A DNA stretch of 64,000 nt from Mammaliicoccus sciuri (GTDB lineage Bacteria; Bacillota; Bacilli; Staphylococcales; Staphylococcaceae), in the NCBI RefSeq assembly GCF_002901825.1, contig NZ_PPQD01000017.1, positions 124,001-188,000 on the forward strand, in the 5' to 3' direction. The notes below the pieces were generated by a model that had not been told where the DNA came from, searched no databases, and saw only the letters and a program-made list of their open reading frames with translations. The position numbers were made by a program, and so were the translations under genes. The stretch's first letter is position 1, and the number at the start of each line of letters is the position of its first letter. Positions 1-10,568 of this stretch are shown piece after piece.

Positions 1-1
1 T

Positions 2-1123
2 GCACTTGTTACAGTACTATCTGTAGGTCTATTGCTTCCGGGTGTTCAATCAAATGCCATTGCCTCTTCAATGAAAAATGCATTTGGATTAAATCCTTGG
101 GTTATTGCTATAGTATTAGCTGTATTATTAGCACTTATCATTTTCGGTGGTATCAAAGCAATTGCAAATGTTGCGACAGCCGTTGTACCTTTTATGGCTA
201 TTGTTTACATAGGTTTAGCAATTGTTATCATTATATTAAATATTCAAGAAGTTCCAGGTTTAATTGCATTAATTTTCAAATCTGCATTTGGTGTTGAAGC
301 TGCTTTTGGTGGTATATTCGGTGCGATGATTGAAATTGGTGTTAAACGAGGACTTTATTCAAACGAAGCAGGTCAAGGTACTGGACCACATGCTGCTGCA
401 GCTGCAGAAGTATCACATCCAGCTAAACAAGGACTTGTACAAGCATTCTCAGTTTATGTAGATACTTTATTAGTATGTACAGCTACAGCATTAATGATTT
501 TAATGTCAGGTACATTTAATACAACAGACGGTGGAACAAATAAAGATGGTTCACCACATTTAATTCATGACAATGGAATTTATGTACAAGGCCCAGATGG
601 TAGTAAAGACGTATCAGGTACAGCGATGTATGCTCAAGCAGGGATTGATAAAGCATTCTCTGGAGATAACTACACGTTTGATCCAGCGTACTCAGGTTTC
701 GGTTCTTACTTTATTGCGTTAGCATTGTTCTTCTTCGCATTTACAACGATACTGGCATATTACTATATCGCAGAGACTAACGTAAGTTATATCATACCGT
801 CCGATAAACAGAAGATATGGATTATATTAGTACGGTTAGTTCTCATAGGTGCTACAATATACGGATGTGTTAAAACAGCTGATGTTGCGTGGGCAATGGG
901 TGACTTAGGTGTAGGTATGATGGCATGGTTAAATATCATTGCAATTTGGATACTCCATAAACCAGCCTTAAGAGCATTACGTGACTTTGAAATTCAGAAA
1001 AAACAAAAAGGGTCAGGTTATTATGCGATATATAGACCAGAACCAGATGAAGTGCCAACTGCAAAATTCTGGCATGAAGATTATCCTAAACGTTTAAAAG
1101 AATATAACTTAGATGATAAATAA
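2..1123 (+). CDS. Sodium:alanine/glycine symporter, AGCS family (5' truncated)
   Basis: The reading frame is open from base 2, so the gene starts upstream of the window and 373 C-terminal residues are visible; AGCS proteins are usually about 450-500 residues. The family imports alanine or glycine with Na+ across the cytoplasmic membrane. The hallmark SNEAGQGTGPHAAAAAEV stretch and the following VDTLLVCTATALMILMSG helix identify it, with several further hydrophobic segments and a basic, cytoplasmic tail after the last helix. A hairpin terminator follows. Family assignment is firm; the exact substrate is inferred. Confidence 0.92.
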   Translation, partial: ALVTVLSVGLLLPGVQSNAIASSMKNAFGLNPWVIAIVLAVLLALIIFGGIKAIANVATAVVPFMAIVYIGLAIVIIILNIQEVPGLIALIFKSAFGVEAAFGGIFGAMIEIGVKRGLYSNEAGQGTGPHAAAAAEVSHPAKQGLVQAFSVYVDTLLVCTATALMILMSGTFNTTDGGTNKDGSPHLIHDNGIYVQGPDGSKDVSGTAMYAQAGIDKAFSGDNYTFDPAYSGFGSYFIALALFFFAFTTILAYYYIAETNVSYIIPSDKQKIWIILVRLVLIGATIYGCVKTADVAWAMGDLGVGMMAWLNIIAIWILHKPALRALRDFEIQKKQKGSGYYAIYRPEPDEVPTAKFWHEDYPKRLKEYNLDDK

Positions 1124-1151
1124 TTAAACAATATCAAACGCTTTCAAATAT

Positions 1152-1203
1152 ACGCTCTCTACTGTACAATAAAATTATATGTACAGTTGGGAGCGTTCTT
1201 TTA
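1152..1203 (+). terminator. Rho-independent terminator after the symporter
   Basis: ACGCTCTCTACTGTAC (1152-1167) pairs with GTACAGTTGGGAGCGT (1181-1196), followed by TTCTTTT. The right arm also carries GGGAG, which serves as Shine-Dalgarno for the next gene, so terminator and ribosome-binding site overlap. Confidence 0.75.
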
Positions 1204-1952
1204 TGGATAAAAAAATAGGTCTTGTTGACCAAATTAAACTCGAGAGTAAATTTTTAAAAAGGGAAGTGACAATCTCAATTTACTTACCTAAAGACTATAC
1301 AGATCTATATAAACATCATGTGATTATTACATTTGACGGTAGGGACTTTTTCCAATTTGGTCAAATTCATCGCGCATATGAGAAATTAAGAACAAATGAT
1401 GAGATAGAAAGGGCAATCATTGTAGGTGTTCACTATGAAGATGTAGATAAGAGAAGAACAGAATTTCATCCCGATGGAGAATACCGAAAAGAAACGTCAC
1501 AATTTGTGGTGAAAGAGCTATGTCCTTATATTGATAAAACATTCTCAACTTTGAAAGTAGGTAATGCAAGAATGTTACTAGGCGATAGTCTAGCAGCAAG
1601 TATCGCTTTAATGACATGTTTAGAATACCCTCATCATTTTAGTCAAGCAGGGCTTTTCAGTCCAATGATCAATGATACAGTAATAGAAGTATTTAACAAT
1701 TGTTCATCTAAACATCTATTAACAATCAAACATTATATAGGTAAAGAAGAAGATTCTTTCAAACTTATTAGTGGAGATATGGCAGACTTTTTAACACCGA
1801 ATCGATCATTCAGTGAACGAGTTAAACAGGAAGATTTAACATATGAATACACTGAATTAGATGGTGGACATACATGGAAAACATGGAAGCCTGAATTACC
1901 AAATATGTTAAGTTACTTTTTAAGTCATCAAAATCAAAAAAATTTGATATAA
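1203..1952 (+). CDS. YjcH-like alpha/beta-hydrolase esterase
   Basis: This 249-residue protein resembles the esterase-D/enterochelin-esterase type of alpha/beta hydrolase, as does Bacillus YjcH. The nucleophile elbow is GDSLAAS (Ser129) and the likely catalytic His is in GGHTWKTW (His223). I chose ATG 1203, 10 bases after GGGAG; an upstream in-frame ATG at 1179 lies inside the terminator stem. It precedes the yjcG homologue, the reverse of the Bacillus yjcG-yjcH order, so the two probably act in a linked but undefined process. Substrate unknown. Confidence 0.8.
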   Translation: MDKKIGLVDQIKLESKFLKREVTISIYLPKDYTDLYKHHVIITFDGRDFFQFGQIHRAYEKLRTNDEIERAIIVGVHYEDVDKRRTEFHPDGEYRKETSQFVVKELCPYIDKTFSTLKVGNARMLLGDSLAASIALMTCLEYPHHFSQAGLFSPMINDTVIEVFNNCSSKHLLTIKHYIGKEEDSFKLISGDMADFLTPNRSFSERVKQEDLTYEYTELDGGHTWKTWKPELPNMLSYFLSHQNQKNLI

Positions 1953-1987
1953 TAATAATGTAGAAAAACAAAGGAGGAAGTATCATT

Positions 1988-2494
1988 ATGAAATTAGGCA
2001 TCGTACTTATTCCGTCTAAACCATTCCAAGAAAAAGTGAATGCATATCGTAAGAGATATGACAAACACTATGCGTTAATTGCACCACATATTACAATTAA
2101 AGAGAAATTTGAAATTGAAGATAGTAAACTAAATGAAGTGAAATCACAATTAGAAACAACAGCTAAGGAATTTGAACCATTAAATATCCAAGTGTCTAAA
2201 GCCTCTAGCTTTGCACCTACTAAAAACGTTATTTATTTTAAAGTGACTAAAACGGATGAATTAGAATCTTTATTTAGTAAATTTAATAATGAAGCATTCT
2301 ATGGTGAGAGTACACATCCATTCGTACCACACTTCACAATTGCACAAGGTCTTTCAAGCCAAGAATTTGAAGATATTTATGGCCAAGTAAGAATGGCTGG
2401 TATAGATCATTCAGAAACAATTGATACAATTAAACTTATGAAGCAAAATGAAGACGAAACATGGTCTGAAGAAGCTTCATATACACTAGGATAA
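1988..2494 (+). CDS. YjcG-like 2H phosphoesterase (2'-5' RNA ligase superfamily)
   Basis: This 168-residue protein carries the two HxT motifs of the 2H phosphoesterase superfamily: His34-Ile-Thr36 in APHITI and His115-Phe-Thr117 in VPHFTI. Such proteins act on cyclic phosphodiester or 2'-5' linked RNA ends; YjcG itself has no settled substrate. An AAAGGAGG Shine-Dalgarno precedes ATG 1988. It lies 35 bases after the esterase and before a bidirectional terminator shared with convergent ltaA. Family firm, role unknown. Confidence 0.85.
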   Translation: MKLGIVLIPSKPFQEKVNAYRKRYDKHYALIAPHITIKEKFEIEDSKLNEVKSQLETTAKEFEPLNIQVSKASSFAPTKNVIYFKVTKTDELESLFSKFNNEAFYGESTHPFVPHFTIAQGLSSQEFEDIYGQVRMAGIDHSETIDTIKLMKQNEDETWSEEASYTLG

Positions 2495-2515
2495 ATCAAA
2501 ATTTATCTCATATAA

Positions 2516-2560
2516 AAAAGGAAGCAGAAGGTATTGATTAAATCTCTTCTGCTTCCTTTT
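2516..2560. terminator. Bidirectional terminator between yjcG and ltaA
   Basis: AAAAGGAAGCAGAAG pairs with CTTCTGCTTCCTTTT around a 15-base loop. A-rich and T-rich flanks allow it to end both convergent transcripts. Confidence 0.85.
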
Positions 2561-2563
2561 ATT

Positions 2564-3760
2564 TTATGCTGATTTTCTTTTTCTATAATTTATAATAAAG
2601 AATGTGCCATAGAATAATGCTAAGAATAAGAACATAATACTTGAAGCATAAATTGTATAATATACATCTTTAAATACTTCAGATATTAACCCACCTAATA
2701 CGGGGCCAATCATTGTTCCAAATCCTTGAACACTATTGAAGACACCCCATGTTTCTTCTTGCACTTTATTATGAATTTGACCAGCCATAAATGTGTTCCA
2801 TGCTGGTAAGAGTAGCCCATAAATCGTACCAATGAGTAAAGCAATCAATAGAACGATAAATAATTGTGTTAATACGGTTAATCCAAATATAAATGAGCTA
2901 TATGCTAAAAATCCTACAAAAATAACAAGGTGTGTAAATGCTTTAGAATGTTTGTCCATCAATTTAGAAAAGAATAACATCGAAATGGTACATCCAATAC
3001 CGCCAACAATGAGTAAAAGTGTATATTCTAGTGTTGTAACACCCATATGTTTTGTTGCGTATGTTGGCAATATAGGGACAAGCATGCCTATTGCAGATCC
3101 TTGTAAAAAGATACCTGGAAATAGCAATAAATGTCTTCTTGTCACTTGTACGATTTCACGTAGTTGTTTTTTAACAGATTTACTTTCGTAATTTGTGAGC
3201 TGTACTTTAACAAAATAGAATAATATCCATGCAACAAGTACACATAAAGCCATCATAAATGTAAATCTCGTAGGATGTAGTTTAAATAGTAAATTCATGA
3301 AAATCATACCTGATAATAATCCAACTAACCAACTGAAATAAACATATCCCATTTGTTTACCTCTAGATGCTTCGTCAACACTGGATAACATAATGACCCA
3401 AATTGGACTAACTGCGATACCTAATAATATGGCACTTAAAATAAATACGATAGGTGATGGTATGAAAATAATGAGTGCTAAACTCGTAAATGCTAATATA
3501 AATCCACACGTTAATATAACTGTTGGACCAAATCGTTTTAGAAGAAAACCTATTACGAAATTCGTTAATGCATCACTAATAAAGTGTAAAGAAATAGCTA
3601 AAGAAGTAATACCAACAGTCACTTTAGCAGTGGTTGTTGGTAGAATTGGTAAATAACTTAAAATGTACATTCCTCTCGCAAATTCCATCATAAATAATAT
3701 GATGAGCATTAACCGAAAATCTTTTTTGTGAAATGTTTTATCTGATGAAGTATTTGGCAT
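2564..3760 (-). CDS. ltaA: LtaA, lipoteichoic-acid glycolipid anchor flippase (MFS)
   Basis: This 398-residue, about 12-helix major facilitator protein moves gentiobiosyl-diacylglycerol, the LTA anchor, across the membrane. The match to S. aureus LtaA is close, including [20 protein letters not shown] near the N-terminus and [19 protein letters not shown] late in the protein. ATG 3760 was chosen because GGAAAGG lies 9 bases upstream; the start falls inside the end of ugtP (23-base overlap), implying translational coupling with the enzyme that makes its substrate. Confidence 0.93.
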   Translation of the reverse strand: MPNTSSDKTFHKKDFRLMLIILFMMEFARGMYILSYLPILPTTTAKVTVGITSLAISLHFISDALTNFVIGFLLKRFGPTVILTCGFILAFTSLALIIFIPSPIVFILSAILLGIAVSPIWVIMLSSVDEASRGKQMGYVYFSWLVGLLSGMIFMNLLFKLHPTRFTFMMALCVLVAWILFYFVKVQLTNYESKSVKKQLREIVQVTRRHLLLFPGIFLQGSAIGMLVPILPTYATKHMGVTTLEYTLLLIVGGIGCTISMLFFSKLMDKHSKAFTHLVIFVGFLAYSSFIFGLTVLTQLFIVLLIALLIGTIYGLLLPAWNTFMAGQIHNKVQEETWGVFNSVQGFGTMIGPVLGGLISEVFKDVYYTIYASSIMFLFLALFYGTFFIINYRKRKSA

Positions 3761-4913
3761 ACATAGGAACCTTTCCATAAACTTCATTATAAGAAAGTGA
3801 ATCACTTAATAATGAAAGTAAGTCTTTGCAAATATTTTCTGTTGATTTTTCAATATAATTTTCTTCTAGTAGTTTTGTCATTTCCTTTAGTCTAGATGGT
3901 TGATTCATGAGTGAAATAACGAGTTTAGTCGCTTCTTCTGGTGTGTGTGCTATTTTACCGTATCCTTTTTGTGTAAAATACTCAGCGTTTTCTAACTCTT
4001 GTCCAGGTGCTGGATTTAAGAATATAAGAGGTAAATGTCTAGAGAATGCCTCTGAAATAGTGATGCCACCTGGCTTAGTAATCATAAGTTGGCTAGATGC
4101 CATCCATTCATTCATATGTTTCGTATAGCCGAGTATCAGCACATTATCATTATCTTTAAAATGATGTCTAAGTTCATTTTTCAAGCTTTTACTATTACCA
4201 CATATCATGACAACTTGAGTGTCTTTAGCATACATATCTATTTTACTAATCATAGTTGAGAAACCTGTTGATACACCGAAAGCACCAGCAGACATTAAAA
4301 TAACTTTCTTGTCTGGATCTAGTTTGTGTTTCGTTAACCAATGATATCGATCGATTGGTTGCTCAAATTGTTTAGAAATAGGTATGCCTGTTACTTTAAT
4401 TGCATCGCTTTCTACACCGATAGATTCAATTTCATTTTTCAAATCTTTCGTTGCTACATAGTATCTATTTGAGTGTGGTGTTACCCAGTTCTTGTGTAAA
4501 CGGTAGTCCGTCATTACTGTAGCGATAGGTATATTCAAATTGAATTGTTCCGTTAAAACTGATACGACTGGTGTCGGAAAAGTTAACAAAATCAAATCAG
4601 GCTTTTCTTTTATAAGTAAATTCAATAATTTATTTAATCCATAGTATTTATAGAAACATTTATCAATTTGTTCAGGTCTACTATAGTAGAAGAACTTATA
4701 CATATTTCTGAAATACTTAAAGCTGTTTATATACCATTGTTTCGCAATTGAAGTCATAATAGGGTGTGCTTCCAAAAATAAATCATGCTCAATAACAGTT
4801 AAATGATTTAAATTCATTTCACCAAATTGTTTCACAATACTATTCGTAACTTGTAGATGACCATTACCGAAAGAACCTGTAATAATCAATAATTTTTTGT
4901 TTTGAGAAACCAT
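3738..4913 (-). CDS. ugtP: UgtP/YpfP, processive diacylglycerol beta-glucosyltransferase
   Basis: This 391-residue GT28/MurG-type enzyme transfers two glucoses from UDP-glucose to diacylglycerol, making the LTA membrane anchor. The N-terminal [12 protein letters not shown] and C-terminal donor-site motif [14 protein letters not shown] are diagnostic, and similarity to S. aureus YpfP runs along the whole length. ATG 4913 follows CGGAG by 8-9 bases; a GTG nine bases earlier lacks spacing. It is the first gene of the ugtP-ltaA pair, transcribed leftward. Confidence 0.95.
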   Translation of the reverse strand: MVSQNKKLLIITGSFGNGHLQVTNSIVKQFGEMNLNHLTVIEHDLFLEAHPIMTSIAKQWYINSFKYFRNMYKFFYYSRPEQIDKCFYKYYGLNKLLNLLIKEKPDLILLTFPTPVVSVLTEQFNLNIPIATVMTDYRLHKNWVTPHSNRYYVATKDLKNEIESIGVESDAIKVTGIPISKQFEQPIDRYHWLTKHKLDPDKKVILMSAGAFGVSTGFSTMISKIDMYAKDTQVVMICGNSKSLKNELRHHFKDNDNVLILGYTKHMNEWMASSQLMITKPGGITISEAFSRHLPLIFLNPAPGQELENAEYFTQKGYGKIAHTPEEATKLVISLMNQPSRLKEMTKLLEENYIEKSTENICKDLLSLLSDSLSYNEVYGKVPMYAKYFIR

Positions 4914-5083
4914 TAGCCACACTCCGTATTTGTATTTAATTTCTATGATAGTTTAACGCATTTTAGCTATTTTGTGAAAAGATATTGCATATAATTACAA
5001 AATTAATATAAAAACTTTATACTATATCAATGTTTTAGTTGGAGATATTTAACAAATTATACGTGATTATGCATGTGATTTGG

Positions 5084-6217
5084 TTAAACTTTTCTGTATC
5101 GATTCATACCAATCATATTTAATACTAACAGTAAGAAGAATATACCTAATAGTATTATCCAATTCATATAAATATCTGATAAGTGATAGCCTCTTAACAT
5201 AACATTTTGAATGGTATCACCTGCATAATATAACGGCATGATATGTGCGATATATACGAGCACTTTATGCATGCTTTCCACTGGTATGATTCCTGCGAAA
5301 AAGACTTGAGGAATCACAACTAAAGGAATAAATTGAATCATTTGAAATTCTGATGATGCGAATGTCGATAACAATAAACCAAGTGTAAGTGCTATAAATG
5401 ACACGAGTACATTCGTAATAAATACTAATAATATGTTGCCTTCAGTAACCATTTGTAATACATAAATAGCATATAAAACAATCAAAGTTGTTTGTATGAT
5501 GGCAAATGTACCATAACCTATTATATAACCTAAAATAATTTCATGTTTTTTAATAGGTGATGATAATGTTCTTTCTAAAGTTCCAGATGTTCTTTCTTTG
5601 AGTAATGAAATACCTGAAATTAAGAATGTAAAGAAGAATACGAAAAATGCGATTAAAATAGGACTTATAGTATCAAAATAATTTGTATCTTTATCACCAT
5701 GTAAATAATACTCTTTGGCATCTAACTTTGTTATATGATTTGGGTATTTAGCCGAAACTTGAGACTTTTCGGCTTTTGGTAATTGTTGAGTTATAGACTG
5801 AATGATTTTCCCTTGTTGATTAACGACAGATGACAATTGTTTTGTGCTTTGCATGATGATTAATTTATTGATGGTTAACTTTAATTGACTCGTTTTGCTT
5901 GGATCAGTATTTTCGTAAGTAATATTTAGTTTGTTATCGTCTAATGATAGAAAACCGTCTAAATGATCAGCTTTAAATTTATGTTTTAAATCTAGTTGAT
6001 TTGAATAAGTCTGAATGTTAATATCTTGGTTTTTGAGGGTTGAAATGATTTGAGCGTTTACTTGATATGTACCCACTTTTAGATCAGTTGACTCATCTGA
6101 ATAGTTAAATAAAAAATAAATCAACGTCATTATTAATAACGGTGCAACGAGTAAGAGCATAAGGGTACGTTTATCTCTTATGACTTGTTTGAAAATTCGC
6201 GTGGCAATATTAATCAT
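5084..6217 (-). CDS. ABC-2 type transporter permease
   Basis: A 377-residue permease of the ABC-2/YhgE-like exporter class: one N-terminal helix (about residues 18-38), an extracellular domain of roughly 140 residues, then five or six C-terminal helices with the ERTSGTLERTLSSP loop typical of the class. The start is ATG 6217, which overlaps the ATPase stop and sits 8 bases after AGGAGA inside the ATPase gene, so the two are translationally coupled. Probably exports a drug, lipid or peptide; substrate not deducible. Confidence 0.85.
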   Translation of the reverse strand: MINIATRIFKQVIRDKRTLMLLLVAPLLIMTLIYFLFNYSDESTDLKVGTYQVNAQIISTLKNQDINIQTYSNQLDLKHKFKADHLDGFLSLDDNKLNITYENTDPSKTSQLKLTINKLIIMQSTKQLSSVVNQQGKIIQSITQQLPKAEKSQVSAKYPNHITKLDAKEYYLHGDKDTNYFDTISPILIAFFVFFFTFLISGISLLKERTSGTLERTLSSPIKKHEIILGYIIGYGTFAIIQTTLIVLYAIYVLQMVTEGNILLVFITNVLVSFIALTLGLLLSTFASSEFQMIQFIPLVVIPQVFFAGIIPVESMHKVLVYIAHIMPLYYAGDTIQNVMLRGYHLSDIYMNWIILLGIFFLLLVLNMIGMNRYRKV

Positions 6218-6932
6218 GTGCACCATCTCCTAACGCTAGGAAGACATCTTCAATCGTATTTACGTTATATGATGATTTAATTTCATTTGGCGTACCATAA
6301 GAAATAATTTTGCCTTCTCTCATTAGTAATAAACGATCACATTTATCAGCCTCATCTAATACATGTGTTGTAATAAGAATTGTCTTGCCTTCATCTCTAA
6401 AATGAAACAAATCATTCCATATTGATTTTCTTAATCTAGGGTCGATGCCAACTGTTGGCTCATCTAAAATCAATATGTCTGGATTTTGAATCATACTAAT
6501 TGCAAGAGATAATCTGCGTTTCATACCTCCAGAAAATGCTTTAACTTTTTTATGTTTTTCGTGTGTTAAGTTGACAATTTTCAGAGTGAGTTCGATTTGT
6601 TCGTTGATATCTAATTTAAGTGCTTTATGAATATATAATTTCGCAAAGAATTTCAAATTTTCAACAGCTGTTAAATCATCAAATAAAGCATCACTTTGAG
6701 ACATGTAACCAATAGACCTTAAAATTTCTCTGTTAGGAATACGATTGCCATTGATCGTAATTGTACCAGAATCCATAGTTGTCATGCCTAAAATACATTT
6801 AATTAAAGTCGTCTTGCCTGCACCTGATGGGCCAATTAAACCTGTTATTAAACCAGGTTCAAATTGAGTTGTTACATCTTTTAAAATAACTGTTTTTCCA
6901 TAAGATTTGGATACGGATTGAATATTAATCAT
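6210..6932 (-). CDS. ABC transporter ATP-binding protein
   Basis: A 240-residue ATPase with Walker A GPSGAGKTT, signature FSGGMKRRLS, Walker B DILILDEPT and the switch histidine in ITTHVLDEAD. It powers the permease encoded immediately downstream. AAAGGGGTG precedes ATG 6932. The pair is divergent from murE across a 127-base intergenic region. This ATPase plus ABC-2 permease pattern is common in drug or lantibiotic-type exporters, but no immunity or regulator gene is next to it. Confidence 0.9.
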   Translation of the reverse strand: MINIQSVSKSYGKTVILKDVTTQFEPGLITGLIGPSGAGKTTLIKCILGMTTMDSGTITINGNRIPNREILRSIGYMSQSDALFDDLTAVENLKFFAKLYIHKALKLDINEQIELTLKIVNLTHEKHKKVKAFSGGMKRRLSLAISMIQNPDILILDEPTVGIDPRLRKSIWNDLFHFRDEGKTILITTHVLDEADKCDRLLLMREGKIISYGTPNEIKSSYNVNTIEDVFLALGDGAHD

Positions 6933-7059
6933 AAAAGCACCCCTTTATTTAAAAGTAAACGCTCACTCATTTTATAATTGTTTATAGTTATAGTCTAAGC
7001 TATAAAATCAACATAAGAAAGTGTATAATAAACCTATTGAAAATAAAGGAGCAATAACG

Positions 7060-8544
7060 ATGAATGTTAAAACGTTATTAAATAAAATAAAAATTAAACA
7101 AACTTACGGTCAAATTGACCAAGAAGTTCATGATATTACGACAGATTCAAGAAATGCTCAAGAAGGCTCTATATTTGTGGCATCAAAAGGTTATACAGTA
7201 GATAGTCATAAATTTATACCGAATGTAATAGAGCAAGGATGTAGCGTCATTGTGAGTGACCGTTATGTAGAATTAAATGATGAGGTATTATTAATTGTGG
7301 TTAAGGATACATTGAAAGTGGCAAGTATCTTTAGTCATGTCTTATTTGATTTTCCAAGTCAAAAATTAACGACAATTGGCGTGACTGGTACAAATGGTAA
7401 GACGACAATTGCGACAATGATTCATCATTTAACAAGAGGTTTAGGAAAAAATAGTGCTTATTTAGGAACAAACGGTTTTCAAATTAATGAAACAGTTACT
7501 AAAGGTGTTAATACGACTCCAGAAACCGTTACTTTAACGAAACATATCGTTGAAGCGGTTGATAAAGAATGTGCAAGTATGACATTTGAAGTCTCAAGTC
7601 ACGGGTTAGTTATCGGAAGACTTCGAGGTTTAGAATTTGATATCGCTATTTTTTCAAATTTAACACAAGATCATTTAGATTTTCATGGTACGATGGAAGC
7701 TTACGGACATGCTAAGTCATTATTATTTAGTCAATTAGGTCAAGACTACAGAAAAGACAAATATGTCATATTGAATGCAGATGATCCATATACAAAAGAA
7801 TTAATACCTGTATCACCATTTGAAATATTTACATATGGTATAGATAACGAAGCAGACTTTATGGCTAAAGATATAGAAGAATCTATAAGGGGTGTGCGCT
7901 TTACACTTGTAACACCATTTGGTTCTTACAAGGTACAGTCACCTTATTTAGGTAAATTTAATGTCCTTAATTTATTAGCGAGCATTATAGGTTTGTGGGC
8001 GCAAGGTTATGAATTAAACGATATTACTAAAGCAGTTGGAAATATGCCTGCAGTTGAAGGGCGTTTAGAAGTATTAGATAGAAACTTACCAATAGATTTA
8101 ATTATTGATTATGCACATACACCGGACGGAATGGATAAATTAATAGATGCTGTGAAACCATTTGTAAAACAAAAATTAATATTCTTAGTTGGTATGGCAG
8201 GAGAAAGAGACTTAACAAAAACACCAGAAATGGGTAAAATAAGTTGTCGAGCAGATTATGTGATATTTACGCCAGATAATCCTGCAAATGATGATCCTAA
8301 AATGTTAACAGCAGAATTAGCTAAAGGAGCGACACATAATAATTATGTAGAATTTGAAGATAGAGCAGAAGGCATTAAACATGCAATAGAAATTTCTGAG
8401 CCAGGTGATACAGTTGTACTCGCATCTAAAGGGAGAGAACCATATCAAATCATGCCTGGACATATTAAAGTGCCTCATAGAGATGATTTAATCGGTTTAG
8501 AGGCAGCATATGAAAAATATGGAGGAAAGCCAAGTGAAGATTAG
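7060..8544 (+). CDS. murE: MurE, UDP-MurNAc-L-Ala-D-Glu:L-lysine ligase
   Basis: A cytoplasmic Mur ligase that adds the third stem-peptide residue during peptidoglycan precursor synthesis. The ATP loop is [10 protein letters not shown]; the C-terminal amino-acid pocket reads [10 protein letters not shown], with DNPA instead of the DNPR of diaminopimelate ligases, as in S. aureus MurE, so L-lysine is the inferred substrate. From ATG 7060 (AAAGGA 9 bases upstream) the protein is 494 residues, the S. aureus length. An in-frame GTG at 7021 is rejected. The 3' end overlaps the next small gene. Confidence 0.96.
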   Translation: MNVKTLLNKIKIKQTYGQIDQEVHDITTDSRNAQEGSIFVASKGYTVDSHKFIPNVIEQGCSVIVSDRYVELNDEVLLIVVKDTLKVASIFSHVLFDFPSQKLTTIGVTGTNGKTTIATMIHHLTRGLGKNSAYLGTNGFQINETVTKGVNTTPETVTLTKHIVEAVDKECASMTFEVSSHGLVIGRLRGLEFDIAIFSNLTQDHLDFHGTMEAYGHAKSLLFSQLGQDYRKDKYVILNADDPYTKELIPVSPFEIFTYGIDNEADFMAKDIEESIRGVRFTLVTPFGSYKVQSPYLGKFNVLNLLASIIGLWAQGYELNDITKAVGNMPAVEGRLEVLDRNLPIDLIIDYAHTPDGMDKLIDAVKPFVKQKLIFLVGMAGERDLTKTPEMGKISCRADYVIFTPDNPANDDPKMLTAELAKGATHNNYVEFEDRAEGIKHAIEISEPGDTVVLASKGREPYQIMPGHIKVPHRDDLIGLEAAYEKYGGKPSED

Positions 8545-8773
8545 AGAAAGTCATTCGCAAAACTTAAATTGTAAAGTTTATATATATGAAAATAAAAAAG
8601 AAGAATATTTTGTGATTTCGATTCCGGATTTATTTTGGTCTATTGAAGTAGATTACGATTTATACGGAGAATCTTTAATTGAGCATTTGTACTTGCATTT
8701 GTTTAATGTACTTGATGAAGATGAAGCAAATGAATTAGCAAATAGAATTAGCCAATGGACATCCGAATTATAA
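8534..8773 (+). CDS. Conserved small protein between murE and prfC
   Basis: A 79-residue acidic protein of unknown function. The best start is GTG 8534, 8 bases after GGAGG inside the end of murE, giving an 11-base overlap and likely coupling. The sequence alternates short strands ([28 protein letters not shown]) with an acidic C-terminal helix ([15 protein letters not shown]). S. aureus has a similar small ORF at this position. It precedes prfC by 13 bases, so the three genes probably share one transcript. Confidence 0.75.
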   Translation: MKIRESHSQNLNCKVYIYENKKEEYFVISIPDLFWSIEVDYDLYGESLIEHLYLHLFNVLDEDEANELANRISQWTSEL

Positions 8774-8786
8774 GGAGAAATGAATT

Positions 8787-10349
8787 GTGACGATTAAACA
8801 AGAAGTAGAAAGTAGAAAGACATTTGCGATAATATCCCATCCAGATGCTGGTAAAACAACATTAACTGAAAAATTATTACTTTTTGGTGGTGCGATTAGA
8901 CAAGCAGGTACCGTTAAAGGTAAAAAGACAGGTAAATTTGCGACAAGTGACTGGATGAAAGTAGAACAAGAACGTGGTATTTCTGTTACAAGTTCAGTTA
9001 TGCAATTTGATTATGATCATTACAACATAAATATATTAGATACACCAGGACATGAAGACTTTTCTGAAGATACGTATAGAACATTAATGGCTGTAGATAG
9101 TGCTGTAATGGTTATTGACTGTGCGAAAGGTATCGAACCGCAAACGTTGAAATTGTTTAAAGTATGTAAAATGAGAGGTATTCCTATTTTTACATTTATT
9201 AACAAATTAGACAGAATGGGTAAAGAGCCTTTTGAACTTTTAGAAGAAATTGAGAAAACATTAGAAATTGAAACTTATCCTATGAACTGGCCAATTGGAA
9301 TGGGACAGAATTTCTTTGGAATTATTGATAGATCTGATAAAACAATTGAGCCATTTAGAGATGAAGAGAATGTTTTACATTTAAATGACGACTATGAATT
9401 AGAAGAAGAGCATCCAATCAAAAATGATTCACAATTTGCACAAGCAATTGATGAGTTAATGCTTGTAGATGAAGTCGGTGAACAATTTGATGAAGAATTA
9501 TTGTTAGCTGGAGAGTTAACACCGGTATTTTTCGGCTCAGCATTAGCGAATTTCGGTGTTCAAAATTTCCTTAATGCGTATGTTGATTATGCGCCAATGC
9601 CAAGTGGCCGCAAGACTGAAGAAGGAGATGTTGTTGATCCGTTCGATCCAGACTTCTCAGGATTTATCTTTAAGATACAAGCTAACATGGATCCAAGACA
9701 TAGAGATAGAATCGCATTTATGAGAGTCGTGAGTGGTGCATTCGAAAGAGGCATGGATGTTACACTTCAACGTAATAAGAAAAAACAAAAAATCACACGT
9801 TCAACTTCATTTATGGCAGATGATACACAAACTGTAAACCATGCTGTTAGTGGTGATATTATAGGGTTATATGACACTGGAAATTATCAAATTGGTGACA
9901 CGCTTGTAGGCGGAAATCAAAAATTCCATTTTGAATCATTACCACAATTTACGCCTGAAATATTTATGAAAGTTAGCGCTAAAAATGTTATGAAACAAAA
10001 GCATTTCCATAAAGGGATTGAACAATTAGTTCAAGAAGGTGCAATTCAACTTTATAAAACGTTGCACACGAATCAAATCATATTGGGTGCAGTTGGACAA
10101 TTACAATTTGAAGTATTCGAGCATCGTATGAAAAATGAATATAATGTTGATGTTGTTATGGAACAAGTCGGTAAGAAAATAGCAAGATGGATTGAAAATG
10201 AAAAAGATATTACAGACAATATGAATTCAAGTCGATCTATTTTAGTTAAAGACCGCTATGATCAATATGTATTCTTATTTGAAAATGAATTTGCAACAAG
10301 ATGGTTTGAAGATAAATTCCCAGAAATTAAATTATTTAGTTTGTTATAA
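8787..10349 (+). CDS. prfC: PrfC, peptide chain release factor 3
   Basis: A 520-residue translational GTPase that recycles RF1/RF2 from the ribosome after termination. GTP-binding motifs are [13 protein letters not shown] (G1), [14 protein letters not shown] (G3) and NKLDR (G4), followed by beta-barrel and RF3 C-terminal domains. The start is GTG 8787, 8-9 bases after AAGGAGA. Length matches the family. Downstream the intergenic region holds a manganese riboswitch controlling the next gene. Confidence 0.96.
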   Translation: MTIKQEVESRKTFAIISHPDAGKTTLTEKLLLFGGAIRQAGTVKGKKTGKFATSDWMKVEQERGISVTSSVMQFDYDHYNINILDTPGHEDFSEDTYRTLMAVDSAVMVIDCAKGIEPQTLKLFKVCKMRGIPIFTFINKLDRMGKEPFELLEEIEKTLEIETYPMNWPIGMGQNFFGIIDRSDKTIEPFRDEENVLHLNDDYELEEEHPIKNDSQFAQAIDELMLVDEVGEQFDEELLLAGELTPVFFGSALANFGVQNFLNAYVDYAPMPSGRKTEEGDVVDPFDPDFSGFIFKIQANMDPRHRDRIAFMRVVSGAFERGMDVTLQRNKKKQKITRSTSFMADDTQTVNHAVSGDIIGLYDTGNYQIGDTLVGGNQKFHFESLPQFTPEIFMKVSAKNVMKQKHFHKGIEQLVQEGAIQLYKTLHTNQIILGAVGQLQFEVFEHRMKNEYNVDVVMEQVGKKIARWIENEKDITDNMNSSRSILVKDRYDQYVFLFENEFATRWFEDKFPEIKLFSLL

Positions 10350-10399
10350 TGAACAAAACATTGTATAATAATTAAGTAAAACTAAATAGACCTACGACT

Positions 10400-10512
10400 T
10401 TGTCGAAGGGGAGTAACTTTAGAACTTAAAAATTCTAGCATATTATCGTCATTACGAAACATAAGTTTCCGGTAATATGGACATCATATAAATGTTAAGT
10501 GAGACCTTTGCC
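10400..10512 (+). promoter_or_regulatory. yybP-ykoY manganese riboswitch aptamer
   Basis: The leader contains the class hallmarks: GAAGGGGAGTAAC (10405-10417) on the 5' side and GTGAGACCTTTGCC (about 10499-10512) on the 3' side, whose AAGG and CCTT can close the P1 helix, with two internal hairpins between. The family binds Mn2+ and commonly precedes TerC-type genes, as here. The 3' aptamer bases are shared with a terminator, consistent with Mn2+-dependent antitermination. Recognised by eye, not by a covariance model. Confidence 0.88.
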
Positions 10513-10542
10513 TTTTATTAGGCATGGTCTCTTTTGTTTTTT
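10501..10542 (+). terminator. Riboswitch-controlled intrinsic terminator
   Basis: GAGACC-TTTGCC pairs with GGCATGGTCTC across a short loop and is followed by TTTTGTTTTTT. Its left arm includes the 3' strand of the riboswitch P1 helix, making aptamer and terminator mutually exclusive. Confidence 0.85.
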
Positions 10543-10568
10543 ACAAAAAAAGAATGGAGTGTGAATAG

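Noticed and set aside
6988..7005. TTATAG-6-CTATAA dyad upstream of murE as an operator
   Set aside because: Short AT-rich symmetry of a kind expected by chance in this base composition; no second copy or clear promoter alignment.
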